Below are positions 36,491-46,078 of a stretch of DNA of 64,000 nucleotides, one piece after another. The notes under the pieces are model-generated. The model worked only from the letters and a program-made list of their open reading frames with translations. It ran no database searches and was not told where the DNA came from. The stretch is from Actinomyces timonensis DSM 23838 (GTDB taxonomy: Bacteria; Actinomycetota; Actinomycetes; Actinomycetales; Actinomycetaceae). The translations under genes and the position numbers were made by a program. The stretch spans positions 743,625-807,624 of the forward strand of contig NZ_JH806633.1 in assembly GCF_000295095.1 (NCBI RefSeq), written 5' to 3'. How positions within the stretch are numbered: position 1 is the stretch's first letter; every line of letters begins with the position of its first letter.

Positions 36491-37553
36491 AGCCGCGGCC
36501 GAGGCGCTCGCGCAGGGCCTTGTAGGCGCCCTTGCCGCTCTTGGCGGCGCGCAGCGCGGCGTACATGGCCTGGTTGACGGGGACGTCCCAGGCGCCGTCG
36601 ACCTCGGTGGGGTGCTTGGCGTAGCGCTTCTTGTACATGCCGACCTGGTAGAGCTCGGGCACGCGCGGCGAGTCGGCGCCCATGAGGTCCAGACCGCGGT
36701 AGCCCTCCTCGGCGAGGGTCCGGGCGGCCCACCAGTCGAGGGCCTCGGCGCCACGGAAGCCGCGGGACTCGGTGGAGGAGGCCCCGTAGTAGGCGGTGGC
36801 GTCCTTGCCGGAGGTGGTGATGAGGTCCCAGCAGTGCGGGACGCCGTCGCGGCGCAGCACGAAGAGGCGGGCGTGCTCGGGGCCGAGCGAGGTGAGCATC
36901 GACCAGTAGACATCGGCGGGGTGGGGGCGGAAGCCGTCGCGGCGGGCGGTCTCGGCGAGGATCTCGTAGACGGCCGCGAACTCGCCGCGGTCCAGCCCGG
37001 TCTCGTCGCTGATGGTGCAGCCGGCCTCGTCGGCCACGCGCTGGGCGCGCTTGACGGCGCGGCGCCCGTCCTTGGGCATGGCGGCGGCGATGGCGTCGGG
37101 GGTGCGCGGCGTGAGGTCGATGATGAAGGTGCGGTCGTAGGTGATGGTGTTGAGCAGCTCGTGGAGGTCCGGCGCGCTGTAGCGGGCGTGCATGCGCAGG
37201 AAGGGGATCGAGCGGTCGCGGCGGCGGATCTCGGCGCGCAGGAGCTCGCGCAGGTGGGCCTCGCGCTCCGGCGACTGCTCCTTGAGCCAGGTGGGCCCGT
37301 GCTTGGCCCACAGGAAGGGGCGCCCGCCGATGGTGTCGGTGTAGATGGCGATGGCGGCCACGGGCTTGGAGTCCTCGCCCACGTAGAGGTAGCGGCCCCA
37401 CAGCGCGTGGCCCTGGGAGGCCTCGTAGCGCTCCCAGGCCTCGGTCTGCTCGATGCCCACTGGCGTGTTGCCGATGGCCAGGCGCATCTCGCGCCCGCCG
37501 ACGCGCTTGAGGGTCTCGGGGCGGCCGGTGGCGGGGTGATCGTTGCTGGTCAT
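36489..37553 (-). CDS. Fem/MurM-type peptidoglycan bridge aminoacyltransferase (copy 1)
   Basis: 354 residues of the FemABX family, which use aminoacyl-tRNA to add amino acids to lipid II side chains. Features are IEQTEAWERYE, GRPFLWAKHGPTWL, ITYDRTFIIDLTP, KDGRRAVKRAQRV, RDGFRPHPADVYWSMLTSLG and the final YQVGMYKKRYAKHPTEVDGAWDVPVN. The added residue cannot be read from sequence. It lies 103 nt after an ATP-grasp ligase gene on the same strand, and a paralogue is at 49896-51083. GAGGAG precedes ATG 37553. Confidence 0.88.
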   Translation of the reverse strand: MTSNDHPATGRPETLKRVGGREMRLAIGNTPVGIEQTEAWERYEASQGHALWGRYLYVGEDSKPVAAIAIYTDTIGGRPFLWAKHGPTWLKEQSPEREAHLRELLRAEIRRRDRSIPFLRMHARYSAPDLHELLNTITYDRTFIIDLTPRTPDAIAAAMPKDGRRAVKRAQRVADEAGCTISDETGLDRGEFAAVYEILAETARRDGFRPHPADVYWSMLTSLGPEHARLFVLRRDGVPHCWDLITTSGKDATAYYGASSTESRGFRGAEALDWWAARTLAEEGYRGLDLMGADSPRVPELYQVGMYKKRYAKHPTEVDGAWDVPVNQAMYAALRAAKSGKGAYKALRERLGRG

Positions 37554-37656
37554 CGTCGTGCTCCTCGCGCGGGTTGTCAGGGATCGGGGTGGGGTCTGCG
37601 GTGGTCGTGGCAGCGGGCCGGGCGCGCGATGGCGCGGGCCCTGCTGGCGGTGGGCG

Positions 37657-38895
37657 TCAATAGGACAGGTCGGTGGGCTTGGGGTAGTAGCGCTTGAACT
37701 TGCGGTAGTGGTTGAGGCGCTGGGCCTCGACGAGCGCTGCGCGCACGAGCGAGCGGTCCGCGGGGTCGCGCAGCGGGTCGGCGCCGGGGGCGAGCGAGCG
37801 GACGCGGGCGGCCAGGGCGTCGTCGCGGATGTAGCGCAGGAGGAGGCGGGTGGGCACGAGGGAGTAGAGGATCTCCCTGGTGACCTCCTTGCGGGGCAGG
37901 GGCGCGCCGTCGATGAGGTCGGCGAGCATGGGGACCATGGGGTTGGCGCCCGCGGCGGTCATGTAGAAGGAGTTGCGCCCGATCCGCGGGTTGATCTCGA
38001 AGAAGACGGGCGTGCCGGTGGCGGGGTCGATCTTGACGTCGAAGTTGACGAAGCCGCGGTACCCGGCGGCGGTGAGGATGCGCTCGGCGCCGGCCCACAG
38101 CTCGGGGAAGGGCTCGGTGATCATGGCAACGGGGTTGCCGATCATCGTGGGGGCGTGGTCCTCCAGGAGGACGCGGGCCGAGCCGATGAGCCGCACGGCG
38201 CCGTCGGAGCCGACGTAGGCCGTGATGGAGCGCATGGCGGTGTTGTCGCCGGCGATGAGCTCCTGGACGACGAAAGTGGATCGGAAGCCGGCCTCGCGGA
38301 GGCTCACCCACAGGGAGTCGAGCTCGGCGGCGCTGTCCATGAACCAGATCTTGCGCTTGCCGGGGAACTCGACGGCGTCGTAGGCGGCGCCGACGGCGGC
38401 CTTGGCCACGAGCGGGAAGGGGATGTCGATGGCGGGGGCGGCCCAGTCGGGACTGTCAGCGTCGGAGAAGTCGACGACGACCTGCCTGGGGCTGCGCACG
38501 CCCGCCTCGTCGCAGATGCGACCGAAGGCGGCCTTGTCGGAGACCCGGTCGATGACGTCGGTGTCCGGGAAGGGGACGGCGTAGACGGGCTCGAGGTCGC
38601 CGCGCAGGGAGGCGAGGATGGAGGCCATGGCGTCGGTGTTGGCCATGACGACGGCGCTGCTCGGCTCGCGACCAGCCGCGAGGTCAAGGAGGGCGTCGCG
38701 GATCTGATCCGGGGTGGCGTGCGCCGGAAGGGGCACGGTGTCGATGTAGGTGGAGCGGCGGATGACGTCGATGGGCGCGTTGGCCAGGACGGTGATCCGC
38801 TGGCCGGTGGCCTCGTGCAGCTGGCGGGCGATGGCGTAGACGCCGATGTCGCCGCCGATGACGACGGGCAGGATCTGCTCGTGCCGTGCGGTCAT
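37657..38895 (-). CDS. ATP-grasp carboxylate-amine ligase, possible cell-wall D-amino acid ligase
   Basis: 412 residues. An N-terminal Rossmann-like part (ILPVVIGGDIGVYAIARQLH) is followed by an ATP-grasp core with DKAAFGRICDEAGV, FPLVAKAAVGAAYDAVEF, VVQELIAGDN and the metal site VFFEINPRIGRNS. AGGAGG precedes ATG 38895. It is upstream of, and co-oriented with, the Fem ligase gene. D-aspartate ligases of Enterococcus/Lactococcus cell walls are ATP-grasp enzymes, so a role in adding D-Asp or D-Glu to the interpeptide bridge is plausible. That is inference; other carboxylate-amine ligations are possible. Confidence 0.8.
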   Translation of the reverse strand: MTARHEQILPVVIGGDIGVYAIARQLHEATGQRITVLANAPIDVIRRSTYIDTVPLPAHATPDQIRDALLDLAAGREPSSAVVMANTDAMASILASLRGDLEPVYAVPFPDTDVIDRVSDKAAFGRICDEAGVRSPRQVVVDFSDADSPDWAAPAIDIPFPLVAKAAVGAAYDAVEFPGKRKIWFMDSAAELDSLWVSLREAGFRSTFVVQELIAGDNTAMRSITAYVGSDGAVRLIGSARVLLEDHAPTMIGNPVAMITEPFPELWAGAERILTAAGYRGFVNFDVKIDPATGTPVFFEINPRIGRNSFYMTAAGANPMVPMLADLIDGAPLPRKEVTREILYSLVPTRLLLRYIRDDALAARVRSLAPGADPLRDPADRSLVRAALVEAQRLNHYRKFKRYYPKPTDLSY

Positions 38896-39096
38896 CCGGG
38901 GTCCTCCTGGGATGGTGGTGGGTTGTGGTAAGTGACGGCGGGCGCGCCCGTGGTTGGCGCCGGTGGTTCAGGGCTGACTGGCAGGCGCCGGGCAGCGGCC
39001 CACCAGCCCTCAGCCTAGCCGCACCCGGGCCGCGCGGGCACGAGGAGCGGGCTGCGGGAGGCGAAGCGCGAGCCGACGGGGCACTCCTCGTCCCGC

Positions 39097-39228
39097 TTGC
39101 CGACGTGCGCCAGGGTTGTGGACGTGCCCCCGGGTTGCGGACGTGCGTTGGGGTTGCGGACGTTCCCCCGGGGCACGTCGGCAACCCCCGGGCACGTCCA
39201 CAACCCCCAGGGCGCGTCCTCAACGCGG
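39097..39228. repeat. 19-nt-unit inverted tandem array, locus B1
   Basis: Forward units start TTG(C/T) at 39097, 39116, 39135 and 39154 (exact 19-nt period, core TTGTGGACGTGC). Reverse units start at 39173, 39192 and about 39211. Forward unit 1 TTGCCGACGTGC (39097-39108) is the exact complement of 39173-39184. A 16-bp stretch around unit 2 (39114-39129) is the exact complement of 39190-39205. The pairs cross rather than nest. The array fills most of the 324-nt gap 38896-39219 and overlaps the stop of the small membrane protein gene. Confidence 0.8.
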
Positions 39229-39465
39229 TGGGTCGCCAGGAAGGGCGAGGCAGCGCCGAAGCGCCCGCAGTCCCGCCGCCAGCAGGAGCATCGGGGCGAA
39301 CAGCACCGCGGGGATCCACAGGCCCGCCAGTCCGTGCTGGCCGATCCCGTAGGGGACCGACAACACAGTGATCGCCGCGGTGAGGCCGAGGCAGGCGATG
39401 AGCCAGGCGAACGCGCGCCCCGCGTCGTCCACCATCAACGACGAGGTCTTCTGATCTGCTGACAT
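39220..39465 (-). CDS. small two-helix membrane protein, function unknown
   Basis: 81 residues with two hydrophobic segments (AFAWLIACLGLTAAITVLSV and LWIPAVLFAPMLLLAAGL) and a basic C-terminus. No ribosome binding site precedes ATG 39465, but TAGACT about 10 nt upstream resembles a -10 box, so the mRNA may be leaderless. Its 3' end lies in repeat array B1. Small actinobacterial membrane proteins of this type are common and uncharacterised. It is accepted as a gene because of its coherent membrane topology. Confidence 0.6.
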   Translation of the reverse strand: MSADQKTSSLMVDDAGRAFAWLIACLGLTAAITVLSVPYGIGQHGLAGLWIPAVLFAPMLLLAAGLRALRRCLALPGDPPR

Positions 39466-39633
39466 AAGAACAGTCTATCTCCGAGCCCCTCCCGGGCGGC
39501 GCGCCGTCGCCCTGGGCGAGCTCCGCCCGCTTGGCTGGACGGGTGTTCGGATGTCATGCCGGGGCTTATAGGACGTTTTCTGTTGGTTCTGGTTTCTGCT
39601 GGCGCTGGGGTCGATGGCCCGGTCTGCGGTCTC

Positions 39634-39761
39634 GACGGGTGCGCGGAGCACCGGCGGCTGCGCTGAGCCCCGGTGGTTGCGCCGAGCACCTTCGGCTGCG
39701 TTCCCACCGCACCCCACGGTGCTGGGGGCAACCACCGGTGCAGGAGGCACCCCGCGGCGGG
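39634..39761. repeat. 19-nt-unit inverted tandem array, locus A2
   Basis: Forward 19-nt units lie at 39649-39667, 39668-39686 and 39687-39705, preceded by a partial one at 39634. Reverse units follow (39722-39740 and after). CCGGTGGTTGC (39670-39680) is the exact complement of 39728-39738. The reverse unit ACCGCACCCCACGGTGCTG (39706-39724) is identical to one in A1 (10949-10967), whereas the other cores differ. Confidence 0.75.
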
Positions 39762-39830
39762 CTCCAGGCGCTGGCCGACGGCACAGCGTCGCCGACGACG
39801 CCCACGCCGCGCTCCGTGCGGGCTGTCTGT

Positions 39831-39890
39831 ACGCGGGTTCGGGCGACACGACGCGGGTTCGGGGATCATGCCGGGGGTTCGGGGCACAGG
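39831..39890. repeat. 20-nt tandem repeat, three units
   Basis: Units at 39831, 39851 and 39871 share the form (A/C)CG(C/G)GGGTTCGGG-N7. Related single units lie at 39539-39558 (ACGGGTGTTCGGATGTCATG) and 40441-40460 (CCGGGGGCTCGGGGCACAGG). All belong to the non-coding region flanking the tRNA genes. Confidence 0.65.
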
Positions 39891-40034
39891 ACGGGGTCGC
39901 TACCCCCGTCCAGTGGGGGAAGACCCCGTCCAGAGGGCCACGACGGCCACCTATCGGAGGAGGCCTCACCTGGGCTCACTCATGGGCTCACACGGTTGAT
40001 ACCCCGCCCCCGCACGTGCGGATGCGCGGCGGGG

Positions 40035-40088
40035 TTACGGACGTGCGCCAGGGTTGTGGACGTGCCCCCGGGGCGCGTCCACAACGAG
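40035..40088. repeat. 19-nt-unit array, locus B2 (short)
   Basis: Two forward units TTACGGACGTGCGCCAGGG (40035-40053) and TTGTGGACGTGCCCCCGGG (40054-40072) are followed by one reverse unit GCGCGTCCACAAC (40073-40085). The reverse unit pairs with the second forward unit with a single mismatch (wobble-compatible). Closely related to locus B1 about 0.9 kb away. Confidence 0.7.
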
Positions 40089-40213
40089 GCCAGTCCCGCG
40101 CGCCGACGATCGCGACGCCGGGGAGCCTCGCCCCGAGGGCGGCGCGGGTGGGATCGGGAGGCGTGGGCAGGGCTCATGGCCCCTGACTTCATCACGCCGA
40201 TACTGGCGTTATC

Positions 40214-40341
40214 GCAACGGAAACCCGCCGTCCGGCCAACACGAGATGTCCAGGGCCCCACTGCCCGATCAGTGAGTCAAGACGCGGGTTTGCCTGCCAT
40301 TGCAACGGAAACCCAGTGTCCGACCAACACGGAATGTCCGG
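40214..40341. repeat. 40-nt direct repeat pair, 88 nt apart
   Basis: 40214-40253 and 40302-40341 share GCAACGGAAACCC, then TCCG(G/A)CCAACAC and ATGTCC, with a few mismatches. The segment between contains GGGTTT/AAACCC complementarity. The pair is in the non-coding region and has no assigned function. Confidence 0.65.
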
Positions 40342-40486
40342 GGATGAACTGGGGACGAGCCGACTCGAGCCCCGAGAAAACCCCGCGATTCCAACGAACA
40401 CCAGGCCTCGAACCAACGCAAAGCGTCCTATATGCCCACGCCGGGGGCTCGGGGCACAGGATGGGGCCCGGCCTCAGGCACGACGA

Positions 40487-40519
40487 AGGCCCGGGGAGCG
40501 ATGATCGCGGCCCGGGCCT
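40487..40519 (-). terminator. terminator of the tRNA-Gly/tRNA-Val transcript
   Basis: 9-bp stem AGGCCCGGG (40487-40495) / CCCGGGCCT (40511-40519), with an inner GCGAT/ATCGC pairing in the loop, 11 nt beyond the 3' end of tRNA-Val in the direction of transcription. Confidence 0.75.
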
Positions 40520-40530
40520 CGTGGGGAGAG

Positions 40531-40602
40531 TGGGCGATACTGGGTTCGAACCAGTGACCTCTTCCGTGTCAGGGAAGCGCGCTACCGCTGCGCCAATCGC
40601 CC
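40531..40602 (-). tRNA. tRNA-Val (anticodon GAC)
   Basis: 72-nt cloverleaf on the minus strand. Acceptor GGGCGAT/ATCGCCC, anticodon stem CTTCC/GGAAG around loop CTGACAC (GAC), T-arm ACTGG-TTCGAAC-CCAGT, discriminator A. CCA is not encoded. It lies 1 nt after tRNA-Gly in the same transcript. Confidence 0.95.
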
Positions 40603-40603
40603 G

Positions 40604-40676
40604 AGCGGATGACGGGACTCGAACCCGCGACCCTCACCTTGGCAAGGTGATGCTCTACCAACTGAGCCACATCCGC
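40604..40676 (-). tRNA. tRNA-Gly (anticodon GCC)
   Basis: 73-nt cloverleaf on the minus strand. Acceptor GCGGATG/CATCCGC, anticodon loop TTGCCAA (GCC), T-loop TTCGAAC. CCA is not encoded. It is upstream of tRNA-Val with a 1-nt gap, so both are presumably processed from one precursor. Confidence 0.95.
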
Positions 40677-40841
40677 ATGCTCGCGCCGCATCGCGGCGCG
40701 GGCAGAAACGTAGCAGGGGCCGCGCGGCCTTGCCAAATCCGCCCCGCCCACCGCCCCATGACCTCCGTCACGCCGCGTCACGCGCGCGGTCAAGCCACAA
40801 GGTCCCGCTCCTGGGCGCTCCGCCATGGCAAGGTATCGGAT

Positions 40842-43259
<2,418 letters not shown>

Positions 43260-43333
43260 GGCGTTCCTGATACGGTCCGAGCAAACGCCCTGACAGCCCC
43301 ACGACGCAGCCCTGCCCCAGGAGACCCGAGAGC

Positions 43334-46078
43334 ATGACCGATCACCGCACCTCGACCGCCTCCCCGGATCACGCCGGGCCGCGCGAGCCCTCGGCGGGCA
43401 CCGCGCCGGTCGGCGCCGCCTCCCCCGCCCAGGCGGCCCCGGCCGCCTACGCCCCCTGGTCCGGCCACCTCCCGGGCCAGGGGCGGCGCCAGCCCGTGAG
43501 CACCTACCGCCTCCAGCTGGGCGCAGACCTCGACTTCGACGCCGCCCGGGCGCTCCTGCCCTACCTGGTCGACCTCGGGGTCACGGATCTCTACCTCTCC
43601 CCCATCCTCCAGGCGGCCCCCGGCTCCACCCACGGCTACGACGTCGTCGACCACACCCGCGTCTCCGAGCCCATGGGAGGGCGCGAGGGCCTGGAGCGCC
43701 TGGCGGGGGCCGCCCATGAGGCCGGTCTCGGCGTCGTCGTCGATATCGTCCCCAACCACATGGCGGTGCCCACCCCGGGATGGTCCAACCTGCCGCTGTG
43801 GTCAGTGCTGCGCGACGGCCCCAAGTCCCCCTACGCGCACTGGTTCGACGTGTCGGTCGATGAGCCGATCCTCATGCCGATCCTGGGGGCGCGCATCGGG
43901 CGCGTCCTGGCCGACGACGAGCTGAGCCTGGAGCGGATCGTCGTCCCCACCGAGCCCGAGCGGGGCGAGCAGTGGGTCCTGCGCTACTTCGACCACGTCT
44001 TCCCCGTCGCCGAGGGCACCGAGTCGCTGCCCATGGCCGTCCTCGTCGAGCAGCAGTTCTACCGCCTGGCCTACTGGAAGGTCGGCAACGAGGAGACGAA
44101 CTACCGGCGCTTCTTCGACGTCGGGACCCTCGCGGCCATCCGGGTGGAGGACCCCGCCGTCTTCGAGGGCTCGCACGCGCTCATCACCGAGCTCATCGAG
44201 GCCGGCACGATCGACGCGCTGCGGGTCGACCACCCTGACGGGCTGGCCGACCCGGGCGGATACCTGGCGCGCCTGAGCGAGGCGACCGGCCAGGCCTGGA
44301 TCGCCGCGGAGAAGATTCTCGCGCCCGACGAGTCCCTCCCGGCGTCCTGGCCAGTGGCCGGCACGACGGGCTACGACGCCGCCTGGCGCATCGACCAGCT
44401 GCAGGTCGACCCCGCGGGCTCAGCTCCCCTGGGCATGCTCATGCACGAGCTCGCCGGGGAGGGCCCCATCGACTACTTGCGCGTCGTCGAGACCGCCAAG
44501 CGGGAGGTCATCGGCGGCTCCCTGGCCGCCGAGGTCTACCGGCTGGCCGGCATCCTCGACCGCCTCACCTCCCTGGACGTGCGCCTGCGCGACCACACCC
44601 TGCGCGACCTGCACGCCTGCCTCGTCGAGCTGCTCGTGGCCGCCGACCGCTACCGCGCCTACATCGTCCCCGGGCACCCGGCCGACCCCGAGCAGGCGGC
44701 CGTCCTGCGCGCCTCGGCCGAGCGCGCCCGCGAGCGACTGGAGGAGGACCAGGCCGAGACCCTCGACCTCGTCGTCGCGCTCCTGCTCGGCGAGCCCGTG
44801 GGCAGCGAGGGCATGTCCGACTCCCCGCTGCGCTCCGAGGCGATCGTCCGCTTCCAGCAGGTCTGCGGGGCCGTCACCGCCAAGGGAGTCGAGGACACGG
44901 CCTTCTACCGCTGGATGCACCTGACCAGCCTCACCGAGGTCGGCGGGAACCCCTCCGGCTTCGCCCTCGACCCGGACGAGGCGCACGCCTGGGCCGAGCG
45001 CGTCCAGGCCACCTGGCCCGCCACCATGGTCACCTCCACCACCCATGACACCAAGCGCGGCGAGGACGTGCGCGCGCGACTCGACGTGCTTGCCTCTTAC
45101 GCCGATGAGTGGACCGATCTCGTCCACCGCCTGCGCGGCCTCACCGCCCAGGCCCGTCCCATGGACCTCGATGGGCGCAGCGAGATCCTCCTGTGGCAGG
45201 CGCTGTGGGGCACCTGGGCCCCCGGCAGCGCGGACCCGATGACCCCCGAGCGCCTGACGGCCTACCTCATCAAGGCCTCCCGGGAGCAGAAGACCTGGAC
45301 GAGTTGGACCGGCCCGGACGGGCCCCGCGAGGAGGCGCTGACCGCCTACGCCGCCCATCTGCTCACCGATGCCGCCGTCGCCGAGCAGATCGAGGCCTTC
45401 GCCGCGCTCACCGCCCGCGAGACCCACGCGATCATCCTGGCGAATAAGGCCCTGGCCCTCACCTGGCTCGGCGTGGCCGACGTCTACCAGGGCTCGGAGA
45501 CCACCCGGACGAGTCTCGTCGACCCGGACAACCGCCGCCCGGTGGACTACCACGGCGAGGCCGGGCTGGAGCCGATGCTCGCCCACCTGGGCTCCGGCGC
45601 TCCCGCGCGCGGCATCGACGAGGAGAAACTCGCCCTGACCGCCGCGCTGCTGCGGCTGCGCAGGAGCCGCCCCGAGACCTTCGTCGGATCGCGCTCGGGC
45701 TACCGGGCGATCCCCGTGACCACCTCGCATGCCTTCGCCTTCGCCCGCACGCTCGACGGCGAGGAGGACGTCATCGTCGTTGTGCGGCGCCTGGGCCGGC
45801 GGCTGGCGACCCTCGGGGGCTGGCGCGAGCACTCGATCGTCCTGCCCGAGGGGTCGTGGCGCTCGGTGACCACCGGCGCCGAGACCGATGGGGGCACGCT
45901 CCCCCTGGCCGATCTCATGGGGGACGCGCCCGTCGTCGTCCTCGCCCGCCAGGCCTCCCCCGCGGCCGCCCAGAACGAGGCTGATGAGCCCGGCGGGCCC
46001 GGCGATGCCGAGGCGACTGGGGCCGACGGGCCCGCGCCGGGGGCGCCGGCCCACGAGGGGCAGGGGGCCCGGTCATGA
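43334..46078 (+). CDS. treY: maltooligosyl trehalose synthase
   Basis: 914 residues. It converts the reducing-end alpha-1,4 bond of maltooligosaccharides to alpha-1,1. Features are YRLQLGADLDFDAARALLPY, DLYLSPILQAAPGSTHGYDV, DIVPNHMA, RVDHPDGLADP, GVEDTAFYR and STTHDTKRGEDVRARL, all typical of TreY. It is longer than the usual 770-800 residues because of low-complexity N- and C-terminal extensions (about 50 and 45 residues). It overlaps treZ by ATGA and follows glgX by 74 nt. Confidence 0.94.
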   Translation: MTDHRTSTASPDHAGPREPSAGTAPVGAASPAQAAPAAYAPWSGHLPGQGRRQPVSTYRLQLGADLDFDAARALLPYLVDLGVTDLYLSPILQAAPGSTHGYDVVDHTRVSEPMGGREGLERLAGAAHEAGLGVVVDIVPNHMAVPTPGWSNLPLWSVLRDGPKSPYAHWFDVSVDEPILMPILGARIGRVLADDELSLERIVVPTEPERGEQWVLRYFDHVFPVAEGTESLPMAVLVEQQFYRLAYWKVGNEETNYRRFFDVGTLAAIRVEDPAVFEGSHALITELIEAGTIDALRVDHPDGLADPGGYLARLSEATGQAWIAAEKILAPDESLPASWPVAGTTGYDAAWRIDQLQVDPAGSAPLGMLMHELAGEGPIDYLRVVETAKREVIGGSLAAEVYRLAGILDRLTSLDVRLRDHTLRDLHACLVELLVAADRYRAYIVPGHPADPEQAAVLRASAERARERLEEDQAETLDLVVALLLGEPVGSEGMSDSPLRSEAIVRFQQVCGAVTAKGVEDTAFYRWMHLTSLTEVGGNPSGFALDPDEAHAWAERVQATWPATMVTSTTHDTKRGEDVRARLDVLASYADEWTDLVHRLRGLTAQARPMDLDGRSEILLWQALWGTWAPGSADPMTPERLTAYLIKASREQKTWTSWTGPDGPREEALTAYAAHLLTDAAVAEQIEAFAALTARETHAIILANKALALTWLGVADVYQGSETTRTSLVDPDNRRPVDYHGEAGLEPMLAHLGSGAPARGIDEEKLALTAALLRLRRSRPETFVGSRSGYRAIPVTTSHAFAFARTLDGEEDVIVVVRRLGRRLATLGGWREHSIVLPEGSWRSVTTGAETDGGTLPLADLMGDAPVVVLARQASPAAAQNEADEPGGPGDAEATGADGPAPGAPAHEGQGARS

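Larger units (their letters stand above)
39466..40530. other. about 1 kb non-coding, repeat-rich region beside the tRNA pair
   Basis: No believable gene is present. The region contains a 27-bp imperfect inverted repeat (39563-39589 and 40410-40436, 4 mismatches) enclosing about 820 bp. It also holds array A2, three tandem 20-nt units, array B2 and a 40-nt direct repeat. Codon bias is absent in all six frames by eye. It resembles a decayed insertion or a recombination-prone tRNA-flanking site, but no integrase, transposase or att site was found. Confidence 0.65.

Noticed and set aside
38896-39219. Small protein frames in the B1 repeat array
   Set aside because: The predicted peptides change only with repeat units, lack ribosome binding sites and exist in several frames on both strands.
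39466-40530. An intact insertion sequence
   Set aside because: Inverted repeats are present, but there is no transposase-like frame and no target-site duplication was recognised.
39531-40841. A 437-residue N-terminal extension of GlgX
   Set aside because: The frame is open, but it runs through two tRNA genes, a terminator and repeat arrays and has no GlgX similarity. The start is placed at 40842.
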